From DAIDKA01 sp049792815 (GTDB taxonomy: Bacteria; Pseudomonadota; Gammaproteobacteria; Steroidobacterales; Steroidobacteraceae), in assembly GCA_049792815.1 (NCBI GenBank), contig JBARBG010000041.1:1-17997 (forward strand): a stretch of DNA of 17,997 nt, written 5' to 3'. This document shows positions 6,414 through 14,365 of the stretch, piece after piece. The translations under genes were made by a program, and so were the position numbers. Under the pieces are notes generated by a model. That model saw only the letters and a list, made by a program, of their open reading frames with translations. It did not search any database and had not been told where the DNA came from. Each line of letters starts with the position of its first letter. Within the stretch, counting starts at the first letter, position 1.

Positions 6414-7714
6414 GAAGGATTCTCGAGACTGAAGGCGGCGTTCTCGTCGTCGTAGGCGAACGCCTCGGCGTAACGGCCCCAGCTGATCATGGCCCGCAAC
6501 GTGCCCTCGGCGTCGTCCTCGCTCATGTGGTCCTCGAGCTCGTCCGAGAAGCGGCTCTTGCGCGCCACGTGGGTGGGCCGCTCATCGAGCACCCGGCGGA
6601 TATGGGCCGCGAGGGGCACGTAGTTCAGAAGCTGGCGCGAGAAAATGCGCTTGCGTTCGTCAGGCTCGGAGTTGGCAAAGACATTGCCCACTTCGGTCAG
6701 ACGGATGTCACCCCCGGCGACTTCGGCGAAGCGCATCATCTGCAGTGTCTCGGCGACGGGAAACAGCTCGTCGATTTCCATCTGCAGGTCAGAGGCAATC
6801 TTGGGCAGGTCGGCGGTGCCGTAGAAGGGCGCAGTCGCCACGGTTTCCATCAAACCACTGAGCAGGTTCGAGGAGACGTGCGGCAGCACCGTACCGATCC
6901 CCAGGCCCGGGAAGCGCTCGTTGCGGGTATGCGCTTCCCCAGCCAGGCGGGTGGTCATCACGACGTAGATGCTTTCCACCAGCGCGCGGAAGCTGGGGTC
7001 CAGGCGGTTGCGGGGTTGCGGCAGAGTGACGCGTATTTCGGTGAGGATACGGCCCGGATTGCTCGCAAATACCAGTATCCGGTCGCACATCAGCACCGCC
7101 TCCTCGATGTTGTGGGTCACCAGGATCACGCCCTTGATGGGCATGCGGCCTTCCGTCCACAGGTCCAGGAAGTCGGTGCGCAGGGTCTCCGCCGTCAGCA
7201 CGTCCAGCGCCGAGAACGGCTCATCCATCAGCAGGATGTTCGGATGCACGACCAGGGCGCGCGCAAAGCCCACGCGCTGCCGCATGCCGCCGGAGAGCTC
7301 GCGGGGGTATGCGGATTCGAAACCGTCGAGCCCGATGAGATCGATGGCCGCCAAGGCCCGGCGGCGGATTTCCGGCGGGGAGACGTGCAGGGCCTCAAGC
7401 CCCAGCGCCACGTTCTCGTACACCGTCAGCCAGGGAAAAATGGCGAAGCTCTGGAAGACCATGGAGATGCCATGGGCCGGCCCATTGATGGGCTCACCAA
7501 GATAGGAGAGGGCGCCACCGCTGGGGTCGGACAAACCCGCGATACAGCGCAGCAGCGTCGACTTGCCCGAGCCTGAACGGCCAAGAAGGCCCACCACCTC
7601 GCCTTCATTGACGGTGAGGTTCACGCCTTCCAGCACGATATGCTGTCCCTCGCCGTCGGGCTTGGGAAAGGCCTTGCACACGTCCTTGACCTGCAGCAGT
7701 GGCGCGGTATTCAT
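6410..7714 (-). CDS. NitT/TauT-type ABC transporter ATPase with C-terminal AAA-associated domain
   Basis: A 434-residue protein that powers the importer whose permease is encoded just upstream. It has Walker A GRSGSGKS (45-52), Q-loop Q88, signature LSGGM (140-144), Walker B LLMDEP (161-166) and the switch His in VTHN (H201). The first 260 residues resemble nitrate/sulfonate/taurine ATPases (SsuB/TauB/NrtD). About 150 further residues at the C terminus (from roughly 285) match my recollection of the AAA-associated domain found on a subset of these ATPases; its role is not settled. The ATG lies 9 bases after the permease stop. The minus-strand stop TAA (6412-6410) overlaps the stop of the opposing gene. 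Substrate is unknown. Confidence 0.9.
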   Translation of the reverse strand: MNTAPLLQVKDVCKAFPKPDGEGQHIVLEGVNLTVNEGEVVGLLGRSGSGKSTLLRCIAGLSDPSGGALSYLGEPINGPAHGISMVFQSFAIFPWLTVYENVALGLEALHVSPPEIRRRALAAIDLIGLDGFESAYPRELSGGMRQRVGFARALVVHPNILLMDEPFSALDVLTAETLRTDFLDLWTEGRMPIKGVILVTHNIEEAVLMCDRILVFASNPGRILTEIRVTLPQPRNRLDPSFRALVESIYVVMTTRLAGEAHTRNERFPGLGIGTVLPHVSSNLLSGLMETVATAPFYGTADLPKIASDLQMEIDELFPVAETLQMMRFAEVAGGDIRLTEVGNVFANSEPDERKRIFSRQLLNYVPLAAHIRRVLDERPTHVARKSRFSDELEDHMSEDDAEGTLRAMISWGRYAEAFAYDDENAAFSLENPS

Positions 7715-7723
7715 GGCAATACT

Positions 7724-9445
7724 CTAATCCAGCCGGTAGCGTCGCTCAGCGTAATAGTACAAGGGTCGCCAGAAGAAGCGGTTGATGATGACCACGAACA
7801 CGCACATGGTCACAGTGCCGAGCACGATGCCGTGGAAATCGCCGGCGGCGCTGGACTCGGCGAGGTAGGCCCCGATGCCATGCGCCTTCACCTGGGTGGA
7901 TCCCCAGCCGATGTATTCGGCCACGAAGGCCGCGTTCCAGGAACCGCCCGAGGCGGTAATGGCACCGGTCACGTAGTAGGGAAAAATGGCTGGCAGAGCC
8001 AGGGTCTTCCACCACTGCCAGCCGCGCAGATTGAAGTTTTCCGCGGCGTAGCGCAGTTCTCCGGGTATGGCCGAGGCCCCGGCGATCACATTGAAGAGGA
8101 TGTACCACTGCGTGCCCAGGATCATCAGCGGGCTCAGCCAGATGTCCGGGGTCAGCTTCCAGCGCACGATGGAATAGACCACCAGCGGAAACAGAAGGTT
8201 GGTGGGGAAAGCCGCCATGAACTGCGCCACGGGTTGGGCGATCGCCATGACCCGCGGCCGCAGCCCCACCCATACCCCGATCGGTACCCAGATCAGGCTG
8301 GCGAGGCCGATGAACACGAAGACCCGCACCATGGTGATCAGGGACAGTCCGCAAACCACCAGCGCCTCTTTCACGGTGGTGTTGGCCATGAGGTTTGCGG
8401 CAATGTGCCAAAGCCCCAGCACCACGACGGCGATGACCAGCACGATGAACAGCCGGTCACGCACGGTTGTGTCGCGTGTATTGCCCCGGCGTGCGGCGCG
8501 AGGTTTCGCGACCGGAAGCTTGGAGCTGCTCCAGCGCACGGAGGCGAAAAACCCGTCCGTGATCAGGGACAGCAGCCGGGAACGCTGCATCACCGTCAGC
8601 GCCCAGGAGGACGGGGGTCTGCCGGTGGAGTCCTGCTCGAACTTCAGTCGGTCCGCCCACGCCACCAGCGGCCTGAACAACAGCTGGTCATACAGCAGGA
8701 TGACCACGAGCATGGCCCCAATGGCCCAGCCGATGGCGACCAGGTTGCCCTGCGCGCTGGCCACCGCGATGTAGGAGCCGATGCCGGGCAGGGCCAGGGA
8801 GGTGTGTCCCACCTGCAGGGCCTCGGAGGCCACCACGAAGAACCAGCCACCGGACATGGACATCATGGTGTTCCAGATCAGTCCCGGCAGCGCGAAGGGC
8901 ACTTCGACCTGCCAGAACGTCATCCAGCCGGTGAGATGAAAGGAGCGGGCCGCTTCGCGCAGTTCATTCGGCACGGTGCGCAGCGACTGGTAGAAGCTGA
9001 AGGCCATGTTCCAGGCCTGACTGGTGAAGATCGCGAAGATGGCCGCGAACTCGGCGCCGACCACCCGGCCGGGCGCCAGCGACATGAAGAACACCACGGT
9101 GATCGAGATGAAGCTGAGGATGGGCACCGATTGCAGGATGTCCAGGATGGGTACCAGGAGCTTGCCGGCACGGGGGCTCTTGGCCGCCCAGGTGGCATAG
9201 GTAAAGGTGAATAGCAGCGAAACGCCGAGCGCCGCAAACATCCGCAAGGTGGTGCGGGCGGCATAGAAGGGCAGCTGCGAGGGGTCCAGTGACAGCGGGG
9301 TGGACTTGAGCTTGGCCAGTGGTTCAAGGAGGCCGCGGCTGGCCCCCCCGAGCGCGACCAGCAGGCCCAGCACAATGACGAGCGCGACCACGTCCCAGCG
9401 CGTGGCCAGGTCACGTACGAAGGCAAAGGGTTCGATTCTCTTCAT
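7724..9445 (-). CDS. Fused double permease of a NitT/TauT-type ABC importer
   Basis: A 573-residue inner-membrane protein made of two BinPDT-like permease units in one chain. Each unit has its own ATPase-contact loop (EAA-type): ELREAARSFHLTGWMTFWQV starting at 161 and ELRYAAENFNLRGWQWWKTL starting at 463. Each loop is followed by the usual LP-x-F/G-L segment. The units are joined by a hydrophilic linker (about 265-330). Separate permeases of this family run about 250-280 residues, so the length fits a fusion that supplies both halves of the channel. The ATPase gene follows by 9 bases. No periplasmic binding protein is encoded nearby, so it must be elsewhere or replaced. Sulfonate, nitrate, cyanate or pyrimidine-like solutes are all possible substrates. 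Confidence 0.88.
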   Translation of the reverse strand: MKRIEPFAFVRDLATRWDVVALVIVLGLLVALGGASRGLLEPLAKLKSTPLSLDPSQLPFYAARTTLRMFAALGVSLLFTFTYATWAAKSPRAGKLLVPILDILQSVPILSFISITVVFFMSLAPGRVVGAEFAAIFAIFTSQAWNMAFSFYQSLRTVPNELREAARSFHLTGWMTFWQVEVPFALPGLIWNTMMSMSGGWFFVVASEALQVGHTSLALPGIGSYIAVASAQGNLVAIGWAIGAMLVVILLYDQLLFRPLVAWADRLKFEQDSTGRPPSSWALTVMQRSRLLSLITDGFFASVRWSSSKLPVAKPRAARRGNTRDTTVRDRLFIVLVIAVVVLGLWHIAANLMANTTVKEALVVCGLSLITMVRVFVFIGLASLIWVPIGVWVGLRPRVMAIAQPVAQFMAAFPTNLLFPLVVYSIVRWKLTPDIWLSPLMILGTQWYILFNVIAGASAIPGELRYAAENFNLRGWQWWKTLALPAIFPYYVTGAITASGGSWNAAFVAEYIGWGSTQVKAHGIGAYLAESSAAGDFHGIVLGTVTMCVFVVIINRFFWRPLYYYAERRYRLD

Positions 9446-9538
9446 CGCGCAGGTTCGTCCCGCAAACAGCCGCGCATTGGACCACTAACCTGTGACAATC
9501 GCTAGCTGAAAAATTGCCGCTCGTCGCACTTTGACGAC

Positions 9539-9547
9539 TGCTATACA
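9539..9547 (+). promoter_or_regulatory. Possible extended -10 element before the beta-propeller lipoprotein gene
   Basis: TGC-TATACA at 9539-9547 is an extended -10 match with no convincing -35. A start point near 9554 would leave only about 9 bases before GTG 9563, which would argue for one of the later starts (9590 or 9599). The rest of the 117-base divergent gap shows no clear minus-strand promoter. Confidence 0.3.
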
Positions 9548-9562
9548 GACCCCGCGGCCTCT

Positions 9563-11275
9563 GTGATCCTGATCGAAGTTTCATCGCCGGTGACGCCATT
9601 GTCCGAGCGCAGCCATCACGGTCCCGCTTTCAATCCGCCGCTCCTGGCGGCCCTCGCTGTGCTCGCGGTGCTGTCCGGTTGTGGCGGGTCCGCCGCCACC
9701 GCGACCTCCACCCCCACGATCCCCGCGACCCCCACGATGCCCGCCACCCCGAACACGCCGACCGTGGGAACTGATGTAACGACCTACAAGAATGATGTGC
9801 AGCGCACCGGGCAGAACACCACCGAATCGGTGCTGACGACGGCCAATGTCACGGCGTCGACATTCGGTCTGCTGCGCACGCTCGCGGTGGATGGCAAGGT
9901 GGACGCACAGCCGCTGTACCTCTCGAAACTCACGGTGGCCGCAACCAACCACAATGTGGTGTTCATCGCGACCGAGAATAACTCGGTCTACGCCTTTGAC
10001 GCCGATTCCGGCGCGGACCTGTGGAAGGTCTCCCTGACCGCCTCGGGAGAGACCACCAGCGACACCCACAGCTGTAGCCAGGTCACACCGCAGATCGGGA
10101 TTACCTCTACCCCCGTGATTGATCGCAGCGCCGGCGTGCATGGGACGTTGTTCGCCGTCGCGATGAGCAAGGATGCCGCGGGCAACTATCACCAGCGGGT
10201 GCACGCACTGGATGTAACGACCGGCGCTGAAATGACCGGCAGTCCCAAGGAAATCACGGCCACCTACATGGCAACCAGCTTTGCGCCCGGACAGTACGAG
10301 GAGCGTGCGGCGCTGCTGCTGGTGAATGGCACCCTCTACACCAGTTGGACATCGCACTGCGACGATGCTCCGTATGGCGGCTGGGTGATTGCCTTCAGTG
10401 AAAGCACGCTGGCGCAATTGGGGGTGCTCAATGTGGCGCCCGGCGCGAGCGGCTCGGGCTTCTCAAGCCAGGGGCCGGCAATCTGGATGAGCGGCGGCGG
10501 CCCGGCAGCGGATGCAGCGGGCAATGTGTATGTGCTCACCGGCAATGGCCGGTTCGAGACCACCGTGGATGGCAACGGCTTTCCCAGCGGTGGCGACTAC
10601 GGGAACTCGTTCGTGAAGATTTCCAGCAGCGGCGGCGTACTGGCAGTGTCGGATTACTTTGCGCTGAAGAACGGCGTGACTGAGTCCGGAAACGACCAGG
10701 ACCTGGGCTCCGGCGGGATCATGCTGCTCCCCGATCTGACAGACGCCAACAATACGGTGCGCCACCTGGCGGTTGGCGCCGGCAAGGACAGCAACCTGTA
10801 TGTAGTCAGTCGCGATTCTTTGGGTAAGTTCAGCGCCACTGCCAATAACATCTGGCAGGAACTGGATGGCGCCTTGCCGGGCGGCATCTGGTCGACACCG
10901 GCGTACTTCAACGGCTCGGTCTACTACGGGACCAGCGGCGGTACCCTGAGGGCGTTTTCGGTGACCAGCGCCCAGCTATCGAGCTCGGCCGTGTCACAGA
11001 GCGCGACCCCATTCACCTATCCCGGAACCTCGCCGGTGGCCTCGGCAAACGGCACCAGCAACGGGATCATCTGGGCCTATGAGAATGCGACGCCGGCGGT
11101 GCTCCACGCCTATGACGCCGCGAACCTCGCCCATGAGCTGTACAACAGCAGCCAGGCAGCCAATGGCCGGGATCAGTTTGGGGCGGGCAACAAGTTCATT
11201 GCGCCCACGGTGGCGGACGGCAAGGTGTTCGTCGCCAGCACCACCGGTGTCGGGGTATTCGGGCTACTGCAGTAG
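9563..11275 (+). CDS. PQQ-type beta-propeller lipoprotein
   Basis: A 570-residue exported protein with lipobox LSGC (37-40 from this start) after a hydrophobic run (LLAALAVLAVL), so it is predicted to be membrane-anchored. A Pro/Thr/Ala linker (TIPATPTMPATPNTPT) follows. The remainder reads as a quinoprotein-like propeller: blade patterns VVFIATENNSVYAFDADSGADLWKV, GTLFAVAMSKDAAGNYHQRVHALDVTTG, GNVYVLTGNGRF and SVYYGTSGGTLRAF recur. The family includes enzymes and non-enzymatic scaffolds; no dehydrogenase active site is evident, so binding or scaffolding is more likely. Start is uncertain: GTG 9563 is the longest, while GTG 9590 or TTG 9599 give a more usual signal-peptide length. It is divergent from the ABC genes. 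Confidence 0.85.
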   Translation: MILIEVSSPVTPLSERSHHGPAFNPPLLAALAVLAVLSGCGGSAATATSTPTIPATPTMPATPNTPTVGTDVTTYKNDVQRTGQNTTESVLTTANVTASTFGLLRTLAVDGKVDAQPLYLSKLTVAATNHNVVFIATENNSVYAFDADSGADLWKVSLTASGETTSDTHSCSQVTPQIGITSTPVIDRSAGVHGTLFAVAMSKDAAGNYHQRVHALDVTTGAEMTGSPKEITATYMATSFAPGQYEERAALLLVNGTLYTSWTSHCDDAPYGGWVIAFSESTLAQLGVLNVAPGASGSGFSSQGPAIWMSGGGPAADAAGNVYVLTGNGRFETTVDGNGFPSGGDYGNSFVKISSSGGVLAVSDYFALKNGVTESGNDQDLGSGGIMLLPDLTDANNTVRHLAVGAGKDSNLYVVSRDSLGKFSATANNIWQELDGALPGGIWSTPAYFNGSVYYGTSGGTLRAFSVTSAQLSSSAVSQSATPFTYPGTSPVASANGTSNGIIWAYENATPAVLHAYDAANLAHELYNSSQAANGRDQFGAGNKFIAPTVADGKVFVASTTGVGVFGLLQ

Positions 11276-11312
11276 GCCTGCCGGGGCGGCCCTGCGCGCG
11301 GCCGGCGAATTA

Positions 11313-11328
11313 TGTGACCCTCCTCACA
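11313..11328. promoter_or_regulatory. CRP/Vfr/Clp-type binding site upstream of glmS
   Basis: TGTGA-N6-TCACA with both half-sites exact and the spacer CCCTCC. This is the core of the cyclic-nucleotide receptor protein consensus. It sits 70 bases before the glmS ATG in the 123-base gap, where such a site would lie in or near the promoter. Confidence 0.55.
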
Positions 11329-11372
11329 CTCACGCGTTCCTGCGCGGCTTTCATGCGGATCAGGCAAACTAA

Positions 11373-11391
11373 AGGCCCTTCAGGAGGGCCT
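11373..11391 (+). promoter_or_regulatory. Hairpin covering the glmS ribosome binding site
   Basis: AGGCCCT (11373-11379) and AGGGCCT (11385-11391) form a perfect 7-bp, GC-rich stem with loop TCAGG. The only Shine-Dalgarno-like sequence for glmS, AGGAGG at 11382-11387, lies partly in the loop and partly in the 3' arm. Folding would limit ribosome access. A terminator is less likely because only GTTT follows. Confidence 0.5.
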
Positions 11392-11398
11392 GTTTGCC

Positions 11399-13234
11399 AT
11401 GTGCGGAATCGTCGGGGCAATTGCCGAGCGCAATATCGTTCCCATATTGATGGAGGGGTTGCGGCGCCTGGAATACCGGGGCTACGACTCTGCCGGCATC
11501 GCCGTCCTGAATGGCTCCGGCAGCCTGATGCGCCTGAGGGCCGTCGGCAAGGTCCGCGCGCTGGAGGAGGCCATCGAGCGCACCCCGACGCGCGGCAAGG
11601 TGGGCATAGCCCATACCCGCTGGGCCACCCACGGTGTCCCGAGCGAGCGCAATGCCCATCCACATGTTTCGCATGACGGGCTGGCCATCGTGCATAACGG
11701 CATCATTGAAAACCATGCTGAGCTGCGCGCCGACCTGATGCAGTCGGGCTACAAGTTCATGTCCGAGACGGACACTGAAGTGATTGCCCACCGCATCCAC
11801 TACCACCTGCGCACGGTGAAGGACCTGTTCAAGGCGGTGCGCGCCACCGTCGCTGAACTGGAGGGGGCGTACGCCCTGGTGGTGGTGAGTGAGCAGGATC
11901 CCGAGCGCCTGATCGTGGCTCGCGAGGGGTGCCCGGTGGTGCTGGGACTGGGAGTCGAAGAGAACTTCGTCGCCTCCGATGTCGCGGCGCTGCTGCCCGT
12001 GACACGGCGGTTTGCATTCCTGCAGGAGGGCGACATCGCCGAAGTGCGACGCGACGGTTACCGGGTCCTGGACCGCGCGGGCAACAGCGTCGAACGCCAG
12101 GCCCGCGACAGCGAGCTATCGGCAGATGCCGCCGACAAGGGCCAATACCGGCACTTCATGCTGAAGGAAATCCACGAGCAGCCGCGCGCCGTGGCTGACA
12201 CGCTGCAGGAACGCGTTGCCAACGGCAGGTTGCTCGAGGCCGCGTTTGGCGTGGCTGCCAGCGAGGTGTTCAAGCGCACCGAGCATGTTCACATCGTCGC
12301 CTGTGGTACCAGTTTTCATGCCGGCCTGGTTGCCCGCTATCTGATTGAGCAGATCTGCAAGATCCCCTGCACGGTGGAGGTCGCGAGCGAATACCGCTAC
12401 CGCAATCCCGTGGTGCCGCGCGGCTCGCTGTTTGTGACGCTGTCCCAGTCCGGTGAGACTGCGGACACCCTGGCGGCACTGAGCCTGGCGCGACAGGCAG
12501 ACTACCTGTCGACCCTTGCCATCTGCAATGCGCCGGAAAGCTCACTGGTACGCGACTCAACATTGGTGATGCTGACGCGCGCGGGCCCGGAGATCGGTGT
12601 GGCGTCGACCAAGGCGTTCACCACGCAACTGACCGCGCTGGGAATGCTGGTTGTGGCCCTGGCCAAGCATCACGGCGCCGATCCCGAACGCGAGCGCGGC
12701 CTGGTCACGCGGCTGGTCGAGCTGCCGTCGCTGATCGAGAAGACCCTGAGCCTGGATCCGGTGATCCACAAGCTGGCGGAGAGATTCGCCGACAAGCAGC
12801 ACACTTTGTTCCTGGGTCGCGGCGCCACCTACCCCATCGCCATGGAGGGCGCGCTGAAGCTCAAGGAGATCTCGTACATTCACGCTGAGGCTTATCCCGC
12901 CGGTGAGCTCAAGCACGGGCCTCTGGCGTTGGTCGACGATGAGATGCCGGTGATCGCCGTCGCCCCGAGCAATGATTTGCTGGGGAAACTCAAGTCAAAT
13001 CTCATGGAGGTGCGCGCACGCGGCGGTGAGTTGATCGTGTTCGCCGACCCCGAGGCGGGCCTGCAGGAGGGTGACGGGGTCACTGTGATCAACATGCCCC
13101 GGCATGTCACCTACTTCCAGGAGCCCATCATCTACACCATTCCCCTGCAGCTGCTGGCCTACCATGTCGCCATTCTCAAGGGCACCGATGTGGATCAGCC
13201 CAGGAACCTGGCGAAGAGCGTCACGGTGGAGTGA
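11399..13234 (+). CDS. glmS: Glutamine-fructose-6-phosphate aminotransferase (isomerizing)
   Basis: Makes glucosamine-6-phosphate from fructose-6-phosphate and glutamine, the first step to UDP-GlcNAc for peptidoglycan, LPS and exopolysaccharide. At 611 residues it is close to the 609 of E. coli. It opens MCGIVGAIAER, so Cys2 becomes the N-terminal nucleophile of the class II glutaminase domain (1-240), with HTRWATHG and HNGIIENH. Two SIS sugar-isomerase domains follow (about 285-425 and 455-595; SQSGETADT). The C terminus ends in KSVTVE with the conserved Schiff-base lysine. ATG 11399 is fixed by the need for Cys2; AGGAGG lies 11 bases upstream inside a hairpin. It begins a likely three-gene operon. 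Confidence 0.97.
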   Translation: MCGIVGAIAERNIVPILMEGLRRLEYRGYDSAGIAVLNGSGSLMRLRAVGKVRALEEAIERTPTRGKVGIAHTRWATHGVPSERNAHPHVSHDGLAIVHNGIIENHAELRADLMQSGYKFMSETDTEVIAHRIHYHLRTVKDLFKAVRATVAELEGAYALVVVSEQDPERLIVAREGCPVVLGLGVEENFVASDVAALLPVTRRFAFLQEGDIAEVRRDGYRVLDRAGNSVERQARDSELSADAADKGQYRHFMLKEIHEQPRAVADTLQERVANGRLLEAAFGVAASEVFKRTEHVHIVACGTSFHAGLVARYLIEQICKIPCTVEVASEYRYRNPVVPRGSLFVTLSQSGETADTLAALSLARQADYLSTLAICNAPESSLVRDSTLVMLTRAGPEIGVASTKAFTTQLTALGMLVVALAKHHGADPERERGLVTRLVELPSLIEKTLSLDPVIHKLAERFADKQHTLFLGRGATYPIAMEGALKLKEISYIHAEAYPAGELKHGPLALVDDEMPVIAVAPSNDLLGKLKSNLMEVRARGGELIVFADPEAGLQEGDGVTVINMPRHVTYFQEPIIYTIPLQLLAYHVAILKGTDVDQPRNLAKSVTVE

Positions 13235-13249
13235 GATAGCCAGGCCGCA

Positions 13250-14350
13250 ATGAGCAAGATTCTGGTTACCGGTGGCGCCGGCTTCATCGGTTCCAACTTT
13301 GTGCACTACTGGCTGCGGCGTCACCCCGCAGACAAGGTCGTCGTGCTTGATGCGCTGACCTATGCCGGTAACCGGGCCAACCTCGATGCGGCGCAGAGCA
13401 ATCCACAGCTGAGCTTTGTAGTCGGCAGCATCGCCGACACCGCGCTGGTCGAGGAGCTGCTGCGCCGTGAGCACTTGGACACCGTGGTGCATTTCGCCGC
13501 CGAGTCGCACGTCGACCGTTCCATTCATGGGCCCGACGCATTCATCGAGACCAACGTCGTGGGGACCCACGCATTGCTCAAGGCCGCCCGCAAGGTCTGG
13601 ATTTTGGAAGGAGCAGTGCCTAAGCACCGCTTCCACCATGTGTCGACCGATGAGGTGTACGGGTCGCTGGGACCGCAGGATCCAGCTTTCACCGAGACCA
13701 CCGCCTACGCGCCCAATTCACCCTATTCGGCCAGCAAGGCGGCATCGGATCATCTGGTCCGCGCCTATCATCACACCTACGGACTGCAGGTCACGACCAG
13801 CAATTGCTCCAATAATTACGGGCCATTCCATTTCCCTGAGAAACTGATCCCGCTGATGATCGTCAACATCCTGCACGGCAAGGCCCTGCCCGTGTACGGC
13901 GATGGCCGCAATGTGCGCGATTGGCTGCATGTCGGCGATCACTGCCGGGGAATCGAGCTCATCCTGACGCAGGGCCACGTGGGTGAGGTCTACAATATCG
14001 GCGGCGGGGCGGAGTGCGAAAATATCAACCTGGTGCAGGCCCTGTGCCGCATCGCCGATGAGGTGTTTGCAGCCAAGCCAGAATTGCGCACCCAATATCC
14101 GAACTGTCCGGCATCACGTGCCATCCCCGCCGCGAGCCTCATCACCCACGTGACCGATCGCGCCGGGCATGACCGTCGCTACGCCATCGATAGCCGCAAG
14201 ATAAGGGCGCAGTTGGCCTATGCACCCGAAGTCACACTGGAGGCCGGATTGCGCACCACGTTCGACTGGTACCTGGCCAACGCCGCCTGGTGGCAGGCCG
14301 TCATGGACGGCAGCTACCGCAGCTGGATCAACAAGAACTATTCATCTTGA
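13250..14350 (+). CDS. rfbB: dTDP-glucose 4,6-dehydratase
   Basis: Converts dTDP-glucose to dTDP-4-keto-6-deoxyglucose, the committed step toward dTDP-L-rhamnose and other deoxysugars. It is a 366-residue extended short-chain dehydrogenase. The NAD-binding GGAGFIG motif is at 8-14, catalytic T133-D134-E135 lies in VSTDEVYG, and Y159-x3-K163 in YSASK. NNYGPFHFPEKLIPLMI and ITHVTDRAGHDRRYAID are hallmarks of RmlB. No rmlA, rmlC or rmlD is in the window. It starts 15 bases after glmS and ends 15 bases before the next gene, so it is probably cotranscribed. The name rmlB is equivalent. Confidence 0.95.
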   Translation: MSKILVTGGAGFIGSNFVHYWLRRHPADKVVVLDALTYAGNRANLDAAQSNPQLSFVVGSIADTALVEELLRREHLDTVVHFAAESHVDRSIHGPDAFIETNVVGTHALLKAARKVWILEGAVPKHRFHHVSTDEVYGSLGPQDPAFTETTAYAPNSPYSASKAASDHLVRAYHHTYGLQVTTSNCSNNYGPFHFPEKLIPLMIVNILHGKALPVYGDGRNVRDWLHVGDHCRGIELILTQGHVGEVYNIGGGAECENINLVQALCRIADEVFAAKPELRTQYPNCPASRAIPAASLITHVTDRAGHDRRYAIDSRKIRAQLAYAPEVTLEAGLRTTFDWYLANAAWWQAVMDGSYRSWINKNYSS

Positions 14351-14365
14351 ACATCAAGGTGGCGC

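Noticed and set aside
6527..7576. A 349-codon plus-strand frame opposite the ABC ATPase
   Set aside because: The opposite strand has all ABC ATPase motifs; this frame shows none of its own and has His/Gln/Gly-rich shadow composition.
7640..9214. A 524-codon open frame on the plus strand opposite the ABC permease
   Set aside because: It is antisense to a clear membrane protein, its translation is an implausible His/Gly/Asp/Gln-rich string with no domain, and such antisense openness is common in GC-rich coding DNA.
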